DNA from: Prevotella sp.
GTDB taxonomy: Bacteria > Bacteroidota > Bacteroidia > Bacteroidales > Bacteroidaceae
NCBI GenBank assembly: GCA_017470055.1
Contig: JAFUFD010000054.1
Span: forward strand, 62,001 to 126,000
Direction: 5' to 3'
Length of the DNA: 64,000 bases
Shown here: positions 15,202-23,548 of the stretch, in pieces
How positions within the stretch are numbered: position 1 is the first letter of the stretch
Layout of the letters: each line of letters begins with the position of its first letter
Made by a program: the position numbers and the translations under genes
The notes under the pieces: model-generated
What the model was told of the DNA's origin: nothing
Seen by the model: only the letters and a program-made list of their open reading frames with translations
Database searches by the model: none

Positions 15202-17103
15202 TTAGTTAAAATCATGTTCCAATTGATAGATTGTCTCGTCCCCACAGATATTGCGGATTTTCATGCGGAGGGGCTTGTTGTCACTATTGATGGTGGCATC
15301 CCAGAAGTCTTGGGACTTGATGCCGTTGCGGATGGCGTATCCGAGGCGGTCTATCTTGATTTCAGCATCGCTGTGCCAAGGGGCTTTCTCGTCGGCAGTG
15401 GTGCAGTCAAGGCTTATCCATTCGATGGTTTCAAGTCCTTCTTCACTGATGACAATAGATTTGAATTCTTTTTCCTTACCTTTGGCTTTCTGTTGCAATG
15501 TCTGTTGCTGCCCTTTCAGATTGATTTCATCAATCTTGCGAAGAACACGGTCACTATGGAAACTCTTGATTTCTACTTTCCAGCCCGTCCAAAGGGCATC
15601 GTGGGTTTCACTAACTTCCCATTTGGCTTCATCTTCCACTACCACATCATCCAACACTTGTTTCAGGTCTCGGAGTTCGATGTCAATAGTTGTTTGGTCG
15701 TTCTGCTCTTTGATGAACTGCTCAATTTCCTGTTTGTCTGTAATGTCAATGTAATAGACAATAACGCGTTTCGTCTCATCTGGCAAATCGGGCAGAGCCT
15801 CACGGATGATTCGATTCATCAAGGGCTTATCGAGCAAACGGGTACTGCTGTCCATCAAGTTGGGCAGATAGACGGGCATCATACCATATTTCGTATCTAC
15901 GATGCTTCCTTCCCAAAATTTGTCAAGCGCATCTTCGTTTCGCAGTCCTTTTATCAAGCTTTTCAATTTGTCCATCGTCTGAACAGGATTACGATAAAGT
16001 GATACACCGTCTATAATTTCAAATACATCAAATTCTACCTTGTCTGCCAACAAACGGTCTCTGGTTGTTTGAATGCTATTTACATTGATGTCACAATGAA
16101 TAAAGTTGCGTCCTAATTTGTTTGCTACAGCAGCGGTTACACCACTCCCTCCAAAGAAATCTGCAACCAACATACCCTCATTACTACTGGCTTTTATAAT
16201 ACGCTCTAATAGGGCTTCTGGCTTTTGAGTAGAGTAATTCTTCGCTTGTTCAGAATTGCCTTTTACAACAGATAATTGCCATACTGTTTCGGGAATTTTA
16301 CCCATTTCTGCGTCTTTAGCAGTATATTCGAACCTTTTCCCTTGAGAATTTATCAAATAACGAGTTGTTTTATAACGTTCTTTTGATGCCTCTAATAGAG
16401 GTATTCGGACATCATCTCCATTGAACACAAAGTTTTCATCCTTTTTGTACCAAAAAATTGTATCATGTTTTGGGACAAATTTAGATTCTGGTCGACCAGG
16501 TGAGTCTGGATAATACCAAATTATCTCATTTAAAAAGTTTTGTTCTCCAAAGACTTCATCCATCAATATCTTCACATAATGTCCTATATGGTAATCCAAA
16601 TGCACATAAATACTTGCATCATCGCTCATGATGCTCTTCATAGCCATGAGGTTCTCATACATCCAGTTGAGATAACGCTCTTTATCCCATATATCACCAT
16701 ACATCTTTTCTTCAAAGGCTTTCAGTTCCTCAATGTCAAGTTCGCTTTCAGCCTGAGCAATCGCTGCAGCCACCTTTGGATTTCGACGTATATACACTTT
16801 CTTGGCATAGTCGGCACCACTGGCAAAGGGTGGGTCAACATAAATAAGATCAATAAAGATTCCTTTGTCTTTCAGATAAGCACAAGCGGAAAGACACTCG
16901 CCCCTAATCACCATATTGTGATTGGGATTATCACCTACTTGCTCTTTTAACTCCATCTCATAGAGAGGCATGCCCCGTTCTATACGTTCTATGACTTGAT
17001 CGTTGTCACGATAGCGCAGCACACGCTTGGTGCGCACAAAGTTGTCTAATATTGCTTGCCCTTCAAGCGTATTGGGGAAATAGGGAACGTATTTGATAGC
17101 CAT
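15202..17103 (-). CDS. Type III restriction-modification DNA methyltransferase (Mod)
   Basis: Beta-class N6-adenine methyltransferase of 633 residues. Motif IV DPPF is at 90-93 and precedes the AdoMet-binding motif I DFFGGSG (about 315-321), the beta-class order. The N-terminal IERGMPLYEMELKEQV and ENLMAMKSIMSDDASIYVHL are typical of Mod subunits. Residues from about 340 on form the target-recognition and subunit-contact region. It is 12 bases downstream of res, so the order is res-mod, opposite to the classical mod-res. No simple repeat tract suggesting phase variation was seen. Target sequence unknown. Confidence 0.9.
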   Translation of the reverse strand: MAIKYVPYFPNTLEGQAILDNFVRTKRVLRYRDNDQVIERIERGMPLYEMELKEQVGDNPNHNMVIRGECLSACAYLKDKGIFIDLIYVDPPFASGADYAKKVYIRRNPKVAAAIAQAESELDIEELKAFEEKMYGDIWDKERYLNWMYENLMAMKSIMSDDASIYVHLDYHIGHYVKILMDEVFGEQNFLNEIIWYYPDSPGRPESKFVPKHDTIFWYKKDENFVFNGDDVRIPLLEASKERYKTTRYLINSQGKRFEYTAKDAEMGKIPETVWQLSVVKGNSEQAKNYSTQKPEALLERIIKASSNEGMLVADFFGGSGVTAAVANKLGRNFIHCDINVNSIQTTRDRLLADKVEFDVFEIIDGVSLYRNPVQTMDKLKSLIKGLRNEDALDKFWEGSIVDTKYGMMPVYLPNLMDSSTRLLDKPLMNRIIREALPDLPDETKRVIVYYIDITDKQEIEQFIKEQNDQTTIDIELRDLKQVLDDVVVEDEAKWEVSETHDALWTGWKVEIKSFHSDRVLRKIDEINLKGQQQTLQQKAKGKEKEFKSIVISEEGLETIEWISLDCTTADEKAPWHSDAEIKIDRLGYAIRNGIKSQDFWDATINSDNKPLRMKIRNICGDETIYQLEHDFN

Positions 17104-17115
17104 AGCTTATATGAT

Positions 17116-19968
17116 TTACATGTTAAAGAATTCTTTAATGGCAGCAAGCGTCTTCTGGCGGCGCTGCTCTGCGGTTAGTGTATCTTCTAAGTAGAGGAAG
17201 TCGAAACGCTGATAGTCAAACTTCTCATTGTTTTTCTTTATCCATTCTGACTCCATGAACTTCCGACGGTCAACAAACTTAGCAGCATAGCCCTCGCCTT
17301 TGGTCTCGATGATGATGACCTTATCTATTTGCCCGTCTTCATTTCGGCTCAGCATAAGGAAGTCCGGTACATACTTTCCAATGTAATGCCATTGTTTGCC
17401 CACCTTATTATAACAATTGATCTTGAATTGAGTTAAAGTATCGTCACCATTGAAATAGACTTCTAGGGCTTTTCCCTTAATCAATGGTAATATCTCTTTG
17501 GAGAAATAATCAATCTCCAATCCACTATCAAAATGATATGGTAAATAATGGTATGTTTGCGAACGCTCAGGATGAGGGTCTGCTTGTGGTTGAAGTACGG
17601 AAGCAGGCAATTTTCCTTGTTTAACCATCAGTTCAAGCATAGTTCTTTCTTCTGGGCTAAGCGTGGGGTGGTCTGCAGGTTTTTCGTCCCATTCCATGAT
17701 TTCGTGTACATCCTGTTGAGATGGGTAATAGTTCTCATTGTCTTCAACAGGAGATAAGAACTTCTCTATTTGCAAGAGCTGGGCTTGTTCAGGAACGACT
17801 TCTTCCATCACTTTGAAATCTCGGATAGGAGCAAAAGCCTGACGGATTAGTGAACGTATGCGCTGATGGTCGTAACGTTTATTTTCTATTACTAAACCAT
17901 CTTTCTCCGTTGTTATCTTGCTGAAGATACGGCGCAGTTCAACCTCGTAGGTTTTGAGTTCTTTTACAGACAGTATTCCGAAACTCTCTTTCGAAATCTG
18001 CTGCAACCACCATTGAAATGAAATAGTGGTTGATTCATTGTTTTCCTGCTCATATGATGCAAGCAGTTTACCTTCCATGTTCTGCTGATGAATCAATGAA
18101 ATGGCTGATTCGACCATCATCTTTTCATCCTGTAAACGCTGTTGGGGATTATTGGCATCATCTACTATCAGTGTCTCATAACTTACCTTCAATTGGTAGA
18201 AGTCAATGGGCGGCACCTGCATACGCTCCATACGGGAGAAGCGTTCTATCAGTTTGGGGGTAGATGGCGATTTGCTGCTAAACTCTTTAAGCGTAATATT
18301 CTGTTGCTGTTCCAACTGACGGTTGAGTTTGTCGGCATTGAATTTGTTCAGCCATATCAGGGCAGTCTCTTGGCTGTGCTTAACGACCTGACGAAGACAA
18401 CGACAACTGGTTTGTAATACCATGTTAGTAGGGCAAACTCCCTTTTGCGGAAGAATGACACCCGTCAGGCTTTTGCAATCCCAGCCTTCTTTACCTATTT
18501 GGACAAGAAGAACTATCTTTTTCTTTGATATTGTGGTGTCTAATGATGCAAACTCCGTTCCAGAACCCTCTGGCTGCGGATATTGTTTATTGCCTCCATG
18601 ATACTTCAAAACAACATCCGTTGGATTTAGACCATACGAGGCGACAATTTCAGCAACAAGTGGATAAATAGTTTCTTCCAATGTCTCTATTTGTCCACAA
18701 TAAATTGCCAATTTCGCACAAGTGCCGTTAGCATATTCTGTATCACGATATTTATCAAGGAACTCCTTGACGCCATTAGTAACAATGGCTTCCATATCAT
18801 TATCAGAGAATTTTACGTCAGGAACTTTAAGGAAATTGCCAATACCTTCAATCAGCGGATAGTAATACACCACATTGGCAAGGTCGGTGTTCCTGATGGA
18901 AAACTCATCAGATAATGCTAACCGCTCAGCACCATCCAAATAGGGCGTACCAGAGAAACCGAGGACAGAATTAAAGGTGTTCTTTTCTGTCCATTTATTG
19001 ACAACTTGCCTTAGTTTGATTTCTCCATCAGCGGCATGGTGGACCTCATCAATATAGATAGCAAGATTGGGAAGATTACCGATGATTTCTCTTAGTTCAT
19101 TAGCAAGTTTTATCCTCTCCAATTCCCCTTCGTCAAAAAGTGATAACTCATAATTATCAGAATAACGGTCAAGGATAACTTTTTCTGCATTTGTGATGGC
19201 GACCAGACCTATTAAGTCTTCTAATGGCTGATGGTTATTGATTTTTTGGGCATTAGGATTCTTGATACGATTGCTTTTGTTGGTAGTCTTCTGCTCGTCA
19301 AGGATTTCAAACTTTATCAGTCGTTTCAACTGGGTCGCAGTAGGTTCAGGAATAATCCATGCAGGGTCAAATTCTTTGATATGCTTCAAACTCGGCACAA
19401 TAGAAGACTTCAAACCAGAAGGAGCCATCACCATGAAATTATGGGCAAAGCATGGATTATCTAACTCATTGATAGCAAAATACAAATCCAAATAGATGAA
19501 GGCTGCCATTAGATAGGTCTTGCCTGCACCCATTGGGAGACTGAAAATATAGTCCGTATAAGTAACGTCATAGAATATCTGTTTGAACGTTGCTTCGTAA
19601 TCTATCTCATCTGCATGCTGCTTGATATAGGAGTCCAATTCTGGAGCAAGTTGTTTCCCCTTTTTGTCTTTTAGACGTGAGTATTGAAAAAGGGCAACTG
19701 CAGCCTTATTGGTACTGAATATTTTTCTTGCTGTTTCTGTCAGTTCAACTTGTCCGATATTCGTATCATTGAAGACACCATCTACAAAAAGTTTCCATAA
19801 CGGCTGATTCTTGCAGGCAATTTTCAAAAACAAATAGGTTTTGATTGCCTCCAACTGTGCATCACGCATCATTCCTCGCTGCTCTATATATTGAAACAGT
19901 TTACTGATGGGGCAATCATCAGATGTCAACCATTCATTCCGTTTTTTTTCTATTAGTTTATAGAACAT
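17116..19968 (-). CDS. Type III restriction enzyme, helicase-nuclease subunit (Res)
   Basis: 950 residues. SF2 helicase motor: motif I PMGAGKT (about 145-151), DEAD-box-equivalent IYIDEVHHAADG, motif III-like GFSGTPYLDG, and later QIGKEGWDCKSL with LQTSCRCLRQ containing the arginine fingers. The C-terminus has a PDDEXK nuclease: YVPDFLML (D869) and IIIETKGEGYA (E888, K890). All expected motifs are present, so it looks functional. It is the first gene of a four-gene operon driven by the -7 box at 19988-19996, and requires the adjacent Mod for site recognition. Confidence 0.92.
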   Translation of the reverse strand: MFYKLIEKKRNEWLTSDDCPISKLFQYIEQRGMMRDAQLEAIKTYLFLKIACKNQPLWKLFVDGVFNDTNIGQVELTETARKIFSTNKAAVALFQYSRLKDKKGKQLAPELDSYIKQHADEIDYEATFKQIFYDVTYTDYIFSLPMGAGKTYLMAAFIYLDLYFAINELDNPCFAHNFMVMAPSGLKSSIVPSLKHIKEFDPAWIIPEPTATQLKRLIKFEILDEQKTTNKSNRIKNPNAQKINNHQPLEDLIGLVAITNAEKVILDRYSDNYELSLFDEGELERIKLANELREIIGNLPNLAIYIDEVHHAADGEIKLRQVVNKWTEKNTFNSVLGFSGTPYLDGAERLALSDEFSIRNTDLANVVYYYPLIEGIGNFLKVPDVKFSDNDMEAIVTNGVKEFLDKYRDTEYANGTCAKLAIYCGQIETLEETIYPLVAEIVASYGLNPTDVVLKYHGGNKQYPQPEGSGTEFASLDTTISKKKIVLLVQIGKEGWDCKSLTGVILPQKGVCPTNMVLQTSCRCLRQVVKHSQETALIWLNKFNADKLNRQLEQQQNITLKEFSSKSPSTPKLIERFSRMERMQVPPIDFYQLKVSYETLIVDDANNPQQRLQDEKMMVESAISLIHQQNMEGKLLASYEQENNESTTISFQWWLQQISKESFGILSVKELKTYEVELRRIFSKITTEKDGLVIENKRYDHQRIRSLIRQAFAPIRDFKVMEEVVPEQAQLLQIEKFLSPVEDNENYYPSQQDVHEIMEWDEKPADHPTLSPEERTMLELMVKQGKLPASVLQPQADPHPERSQTYHYLPYHFDSGLEIDYFSKEILPLIKGKALEVYFNGDDTLTQFKINCYNKVGKQWHYIGKYVPDFLMLSRNEDGQIDKVIIIETKGEGYAAKFVDRRKFMESEWIKKNNEKFDYQRFDFLYLEDTLTAEQRRQKTLAAIKEFFNM

Positions 19969-19987
19969 ATCTTCTTACTATTCAGTT

Positions 19988-19996
19988 GCAAAGGTA
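19988..19996 (-). promoter_or_regulatory. -7 promoter box of the res-mod operon
   Basis: Minus-strand TACCTTTGC, 19 bases before the res ATG. It is the only box seen between res and the AbiJ-like gene. Confidence 0.7.
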
Positions 19997-20011
19997 CTAT
20001 TTCTATTTGTT

Positions 20012-20821
20012 CTAAGCAAACTTTCCATTCAAATAGTTAATAAAAGCAGTACATGTAACCAGCATAAACTTTGCTTCATGGTAAGTTGGTACATAAGTTC
20101 CGTTTTCATCCATCAATTCATGACGAATGCCACTTTGCTTTTCATTAACGTAATTATATAAATTACTAAATGCTGCTTTCAACTGTGGATGAAGCAATCC
20201 ATGTTTCTTCTCTAAAGCAGATAAGGCTTTCCCTAAATCATTCTCTCCCGCCATTTCTCGACAAAGAGCACCAACAGCAGATATAGACTCTTTAATTGAA
20301 TTTCTATAATCAGGGGCTTCTTTGTCTGCTAAATGTAATAAAGCACGATTTAGATGCTCTTTTATGTTGCCTTTTGCATTATTGATAGCCTCTTCAATAC
20401 TCTCTATCTCTTCTTTTGCTGTTATAGGTGTTACACGATTGTTTATGATCCTATATCCATAGTTAAGACGTTCAAATTCTGAATTAAGCTCAGATGCGAA
20501 TCTTTTACAAGAAGAAAAATCCCTAATTCGATAGAAATAATCAATTAAAAATTCTATTAAGTCCAGTTTTTTATACCACTCTATTTTGTCATTGGTAATA
20601 TATGGATTAATCATATCATAGTATGACCGAGAAGAAAAGCCTTCTCCTTTTTCATTAAAAAAATGTACACATACTTCTCTTTGTATTTCTGGAATATCAA
20701 TGTCATATTTCAAGTTGTCAAAACAATTGAATATAGCATTTACTATCCCTTTCGGCATACATTCAACAATAATTGCCTCAGAGGGTTTTATATATCCATA
20801 TCTTTCTGAAAATAAATTCAT
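20012..20821 (-). CDS. AbiJ_NTD4/HEPN-like abortive-infection family protein
   Basis: 269 residues. The N-terminus (LFSERYGYIKPSEAIIVECM and following helices) resembles the AbiJ N-terminal domain 4 found in abortive-infection proteins. The C-terminal third is a helical HEPN-like domain with the characteristic SGIRHELMDE followed by EAKFMLVTCTAFINYL. GIRH is typical of this group. It lies upstream of res on the same strand but is separated by a promoter. Expression probably starts from the duplicated control region at 21.0 kb through a 51-codon frame. The function in phage exclusion is inferred from the family only. Confidence 0.7.
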   Translation of the reverse strand: MNLFSERYGYIKPSEAIIVECMPKGIVNAIFNCFDNLKYDIDIPEIQREVCVHFFNEKGEGFSSRSYYDMINPYITNDKIEWYKKLDLIEFLIDYFYRIRDFSSCKRFASELNSEFERLNYGYRIINNRVTPITAKEEIESIEEAINNAKGNIKEHLNRALLHLADKEAPDYRNSIKESISAVGALCREMAGENDLGKALSALEKKHGLLHPQLKAAFSNLYNYVNEKQSGIRHELMDENGTYVPTYHEAKFMLVTCTAFINYLNGKFA

Positions 20822-20859
20822 ATTACTTCTAATAAAATGATTCTTTTTCTTTCCTTATC

Positions 20860-21015
20860 TCATCCAACCCCTTCCGCTATACGAGAAATACTTAGTATCT
20901 TGATAGGCTCTTGACGTATCAAGTCCTTTGCCTTGATGCTGATGGTTGGAAGAAAGTCGGCAAGAGGACGACTTTGCGGTTTGTGAGGATCACCATTCTG
21001 TTGATTATTCGACAT
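20860..21015 (-). CDS. 51-residue open frame of unknown function preceding the AbiJ-like gene
   Basis: Starts MSNNQQNGDPHKPQSRPLAD and ends EPIKILSISRIAEGVG. The first six codons and everything upstream match the start of the Fic gene almost perfectly, then the sequences part. It ends 38 bases before the AbiJ-like ATG. Either a real small protein or a truncated gene that kept a shared promoter and start. No domain recognised. Confidence 0.45.
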   Translation of the reverse strand: MSNNQQNGDPHKPQSRPLADFLPTISIKAKDLIRQEPIKILSISRIAEGVG

Positions 21016-21111
21016 ATATCTATGATTATTTTGGTACAAATATACAAAAAAGATAGCAAAGGGGGCTCTTTATTTCTCTCTTTTTTGTATCTTTTAGCAA
21101 AAGGTTATTGC
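20999..21111 (-). repeat. Duplicated control region, copy A (AbiJ side)
   Basis: Direct repeat of 22134-22246. Block 20999-21061 differs from 22134-22196 at one position. An 18-base centre is diverged, then cttttttgtatcttttagca (21080-21099) is identical. It contains an inverted repeat ATACAAAAAAG (21042-21052) / CTTTTTTGTAT (21080-21090) and a -7-like TATATTTG (21037-21044, minus). The terminal 15 bases are inverted relative to copy B. Confidence 0.85.
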
Positions 21112-21118
21112 TTTTCTA

Positions 21119-22150
21119 CTACTTAACTTCCCAATGACCAGTTTTGTTGCTACCTACTCTGACTATCAGTCCTTGATTCTTCAATTCGCCAAGACGACGT
21201 TTGATGGTAGCCTCTGATACGCCAAGTTTCGATGCGTATTCTGCATAGTTGAGGGTTCCATCCTTTGCAAGGACCTGATATAGTTGTTGCTTTATCGGGT
21301 CAGAAATTGAATTTATCGGGTCAGAAGGAGTCGTTATCGGGTCAGAAGATTGTGATTTCTTATATTCCCCAATCTCTTTATTGATATTCCTGATATGTTC
21401 TTCCAGCATAAAGGAGCGGAATGGAGCAAGCGAATCCTGCTCTCGAGAATCAACCAGAGCCTGAATATATTCCGCTTTGTCCTCCTTAATGATTTTTACA
21501 GGAACTAAACCAAATTCGTATTGCAGATGGTTCATTATCAAGCGAGACATACGTCCGTTACCGTCCACCCACGGATGAATGGTCACCAACTGATAGTGGG
21601 CATCAAAACTTAACAGATATTTGGCGATCTCATCGTCTGTCTGGAGTAATTGACGGCGATGCTCGTTTAGTTGTTGACAGAACTCCGCTAACTTCATAGG
21701 AACTTTCTGGAAATTCATATATGAGCGACCGCCAATGCCAGCCGTTACACCCACCAAGCGCAAGTCACCTTTTGACGCATCAGAAACTCCTTGTGCTGTA
21801 TTGTAGATTCCACCAGTATTCTTCATCACAACAGCAGACATATCTTTCAGCATATCAATAGAGAAGTCCTTGTGCTCGTGAGCCAATCGCATAGAATATT
21901 CGTAGGCTGCTTTTAGGTCGATATTCATCATTTGCTCCTGTATACTTCGCCCTTTGGCAGAGATGCCTTCATCAAACAACAACTGGTTTTCTATCTCCGT
22001 TACCGTCGATCCTTCTATTGCCGTAGAGTGGGTGATCAGAGAATATAGATAGAACTTCTGGTAGTCTATCTGCTCCGCTATACCCAGAGAACGGTATTCG
22101 TCCAAAGTCCTAAGAAGTATTTGTGCCAATATTTGTTGATTGTTCGACAT
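21119..22150 (-). CDS. Fic family protein with C-terminal winged helix
   Basis: Predicted protein AMP-transferase. The start MSNNQQILAQ at 22150 is chosen because eight upstream codons lie in the promoter. It has the class II inhibitory motif STAIEG (about residues 42-47), the catalytic loop HPWVDGNGRMSR (about 192-203; consensus HPFxDGNGRxxR), and a linker of three SDPI-type heptapeptides. The C-terminal winged helix (NYAEYASKLGVSEATIKRRL) suggests DNA binding and possibly autoregulation through the inverted repeat in its own promoter. 343 residues, intact. The target protein is unknown. Confidence 0.88.
   Translation of the reverse strand: MSNNQQILAQILLRTLDEYRSLGIAEQIDYQKFYLYSLITHSTAIEGSTVTEIENQLLFDEGISAKGRSIQEQMMNIDLKAAYEYSMRLAHEHKDFSIDMLKDMSAVVMKNTGGIYNTAQGVSDASKGDLRLVGVTAGIGGRSYMNFQKVPMKLAEFCQQLNEHRRQLLQTDDEIAKYLLSFDAHYQLVTIHPWVDGNGRMSRLIMNHLQYEFGLVPVKIIKEDKAEYIQALVDSREQDSLAPFRSFMLEEHIRNINKEIGEYKKSQSSDPITTPSDPINSISDPIKQQLYQVLAKDGTLNYAEYASKLGVSEATIKRRLGELKNQGLIVRVGSNKTGHWEVK
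21292..21347. repeat. 21-base minisatellite in the Fic linker
   Basis: Three copies of ttatcgggtcagaa at exactly 21-base spacing (21292, 21313, 21334) encode heptapeptides beginning SDPI. Gain or loss of units would change linker length without a frameshift. Confidence 0.8.
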
Positions 22151-22246
22151 ATATCTATGATTATTTTGGTACAAATATACAAAAAAGATAGCAAAGGAAT
22201 CTCTTTACTACCATCTTTTTTGTATCTTTTAGCAATAACCTTTTGC
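22134..22246 (-). repeat. Duplicated control region, copy B (Fic promoter)
   Basis: Partner of 20999-21111. Inverted repeat arms are at 22177-22187 and 22215-22225, the -7-like TATATTTG at 22172-22179 (minus). The arms are conserved while the 18-base centre differs, as expected for a selected operator. Its terminal 15 bases (22232-22246) are the reverse complement of those in copy A. Confidence 0.85.
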
Positions 22247-22264
22247 ATTTCCCTCGATTTTTCG

Positions 22265-22273
22265 TATCTTTGC
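22265..22273 (+). promoter_or_regulatory. -7 promoter box of pepT
   Basis: TATCTTTGC, 25 bases before the pepT ATG. TTTTGC about 18 bases upstream (22241-22246) may be the -33 element and lies in the flipped 15-mer of repeat copy B. Confidence 0.75.
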
Positions 22274-22298
22274 GACCAAATAACTATTTTAACGACAA

Positions 22299-23522
22299 AT
22301 GGATATTACAGAACGATTTCTAAACTACACGAAGTTTGATACACAGTCGGCAGAGGAGAGCGACAGTGTACCGAGTACCAGCAAGCAACTGATTTTCGCA
22401 GAATACTTGAGGAAAGAACTCGAACGGGAGGGCTTTGACGATGTGGAACTGGACGAGAAAGGCTACCTCTATGCCACGCTGAAGGCGAATGTCAAAGGCG
22501 ATATCCCCACTATCGGGTTTATCTCGCATTACGATACGTCACCAGACTGCAGTGGCGCGGATATCAAACCACAGATTGTACACAACTACGACGGCTCAGA
22601 CATCTTGCTCTCCGAGGGGATCGTGTCGAGTCCAAAGAAATTCCCGGAGTTGTTGCAGCATGTCGGTGAAGACTTGATTGTGACAGACGGTCACACCCTG
22701 TTGGGTGCTGACGACAAGGCGGGTATCGCAGAGATCATTCAGGCGATGGTCTACTTGCAGGAGCATAAGGAAATCAAGCATGGTAAAATCCGTGTCGCCT
22801 TCAACCCTGATGAGGAGATTGGTATGGGCGCCCATCATTTCGACGTGGAGAAGTTCGGTTGTGAGTGGGCATATACGATGGACGGTGGCGATGTCGGCGA
22901 ACTGGAGTTCGAGAACTTCAACGCCGCCTCTGCGAAGATCACCATCAAGGGTGTCAGTGTGCATCCTGGCTATGCCAAGGGTAAGATGGTGAATGCCAAC
23001 GCCCTTGCCGCTGAGTTCGCCAAGATGTTGCCAGAGGACGAGACCCCCGAGACTACCGAGGGCTATCAGGGTTTCTACCACCTGTTAGGCATCCAGTCGA
23101 ATATCGAGCAGGCGAAGATGAGTTATATCATCCGTGACCACGACCGTGATAAGTTCGAGGACCGTAAGCGTTTCGTCCAACTCTGCGCGGAGAAGATGAA
23201 TGAGAAATACGGCGAGGGCACTGTTGTTGCCGTGGTCAGCGACCAATATTATAATATGAAGGAGAAGATCGACCCCCAGATGCATGTCATCGACCTTGTG
23301 CTGAGAGCCATGCAAGAGACTGGTGTCGCTCCGAAAGTCAAGCCCATCCGTGGTGGAACGGACGGAGCCCAGTTGTCGTTCAAGGGTCTCCCCTGCCCCA
23401 ACATCTTCGCTGGTGGTGTGAATTTCCACGGCCCCTATGAGTTTGTCTCTATCCAGTCGATGGAGAAAGCGATGGCGGTCATCGTCAAGATCTGTGAGTT
23501 GACAGCGGGGTATAATGATTAG
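22299..23522 (+). CDS. pepT: Peptidase T (tripeptide aminopeptidase)
   Basis: Dinuclear zinc M20 peptidase that releases the N-terminal residue of tripeptides in the cytoplasm. Visible motifs: [20 protein letters not shown] (metal His and catalytic Asp), [13 protein letters not shown] (bridging Asp), [14 protein letters not shown] (catalytic Glu pair) and the C-terminal [19 protein letters not shown]. The length of 407 residues is exactly typical. It marks the return to core DNA after the defence island. Confidence 0.96.
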   Translation: MDITERFLNYTKFDTQSAEESDSVPSTSKQLIFAEYLRKELEREGFDDVELDEKGYLYATLKANVKGDIPTIGFISHYDTSPDCSGADIKPQIVHNYDGSDILLSEGIVSSPKKFPELLQHVGEDLIVTDGHTLLGADDKAGIAEIIQAMVYLQEHKEIKHGKIRVAFNPDEEIGMGAHHFDVEKFGCEWAYTMDGGDVGELEFENFNAASAKITIKGVSVHPGYAKGKMVNANALAAEFAKMLPEDETPETTEGYQGFYHLLGIQSNIEQAKMSYIIRDHDRDKFEDRKRFVQLCAEKMNEKYGEGTVVAVVSDQYYNMKEKIDPQMHVIDLVLRAMQETGVAPKVKPIRGGTDGAQLSFKGLPCPNIFAGGVNFHGPYEFVSIQSMEKAMAVIVKICELTAGYND

Positions 23523-23548
23523 TTCATAGTTAAGAATCAGAAGAGGAT

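Noticed and set aside
15202-17103. Phase-variable Mod through simple repeats
   Set aside because: No homopolymer or short tandem tract was found in the mod coding sequence or its start.
21292-21347. CRISPR-like array
   Set aside because: Repeat cores of 14 bases with 7-base spacers inside a coding frame; no cas genes anywhere in the window.
22150-22300. Right-hand attachment site of the defence island
   Set aside because: No copy of the tRNA-derived 17-mer is present near pepT; the right border of the island remains undefined.
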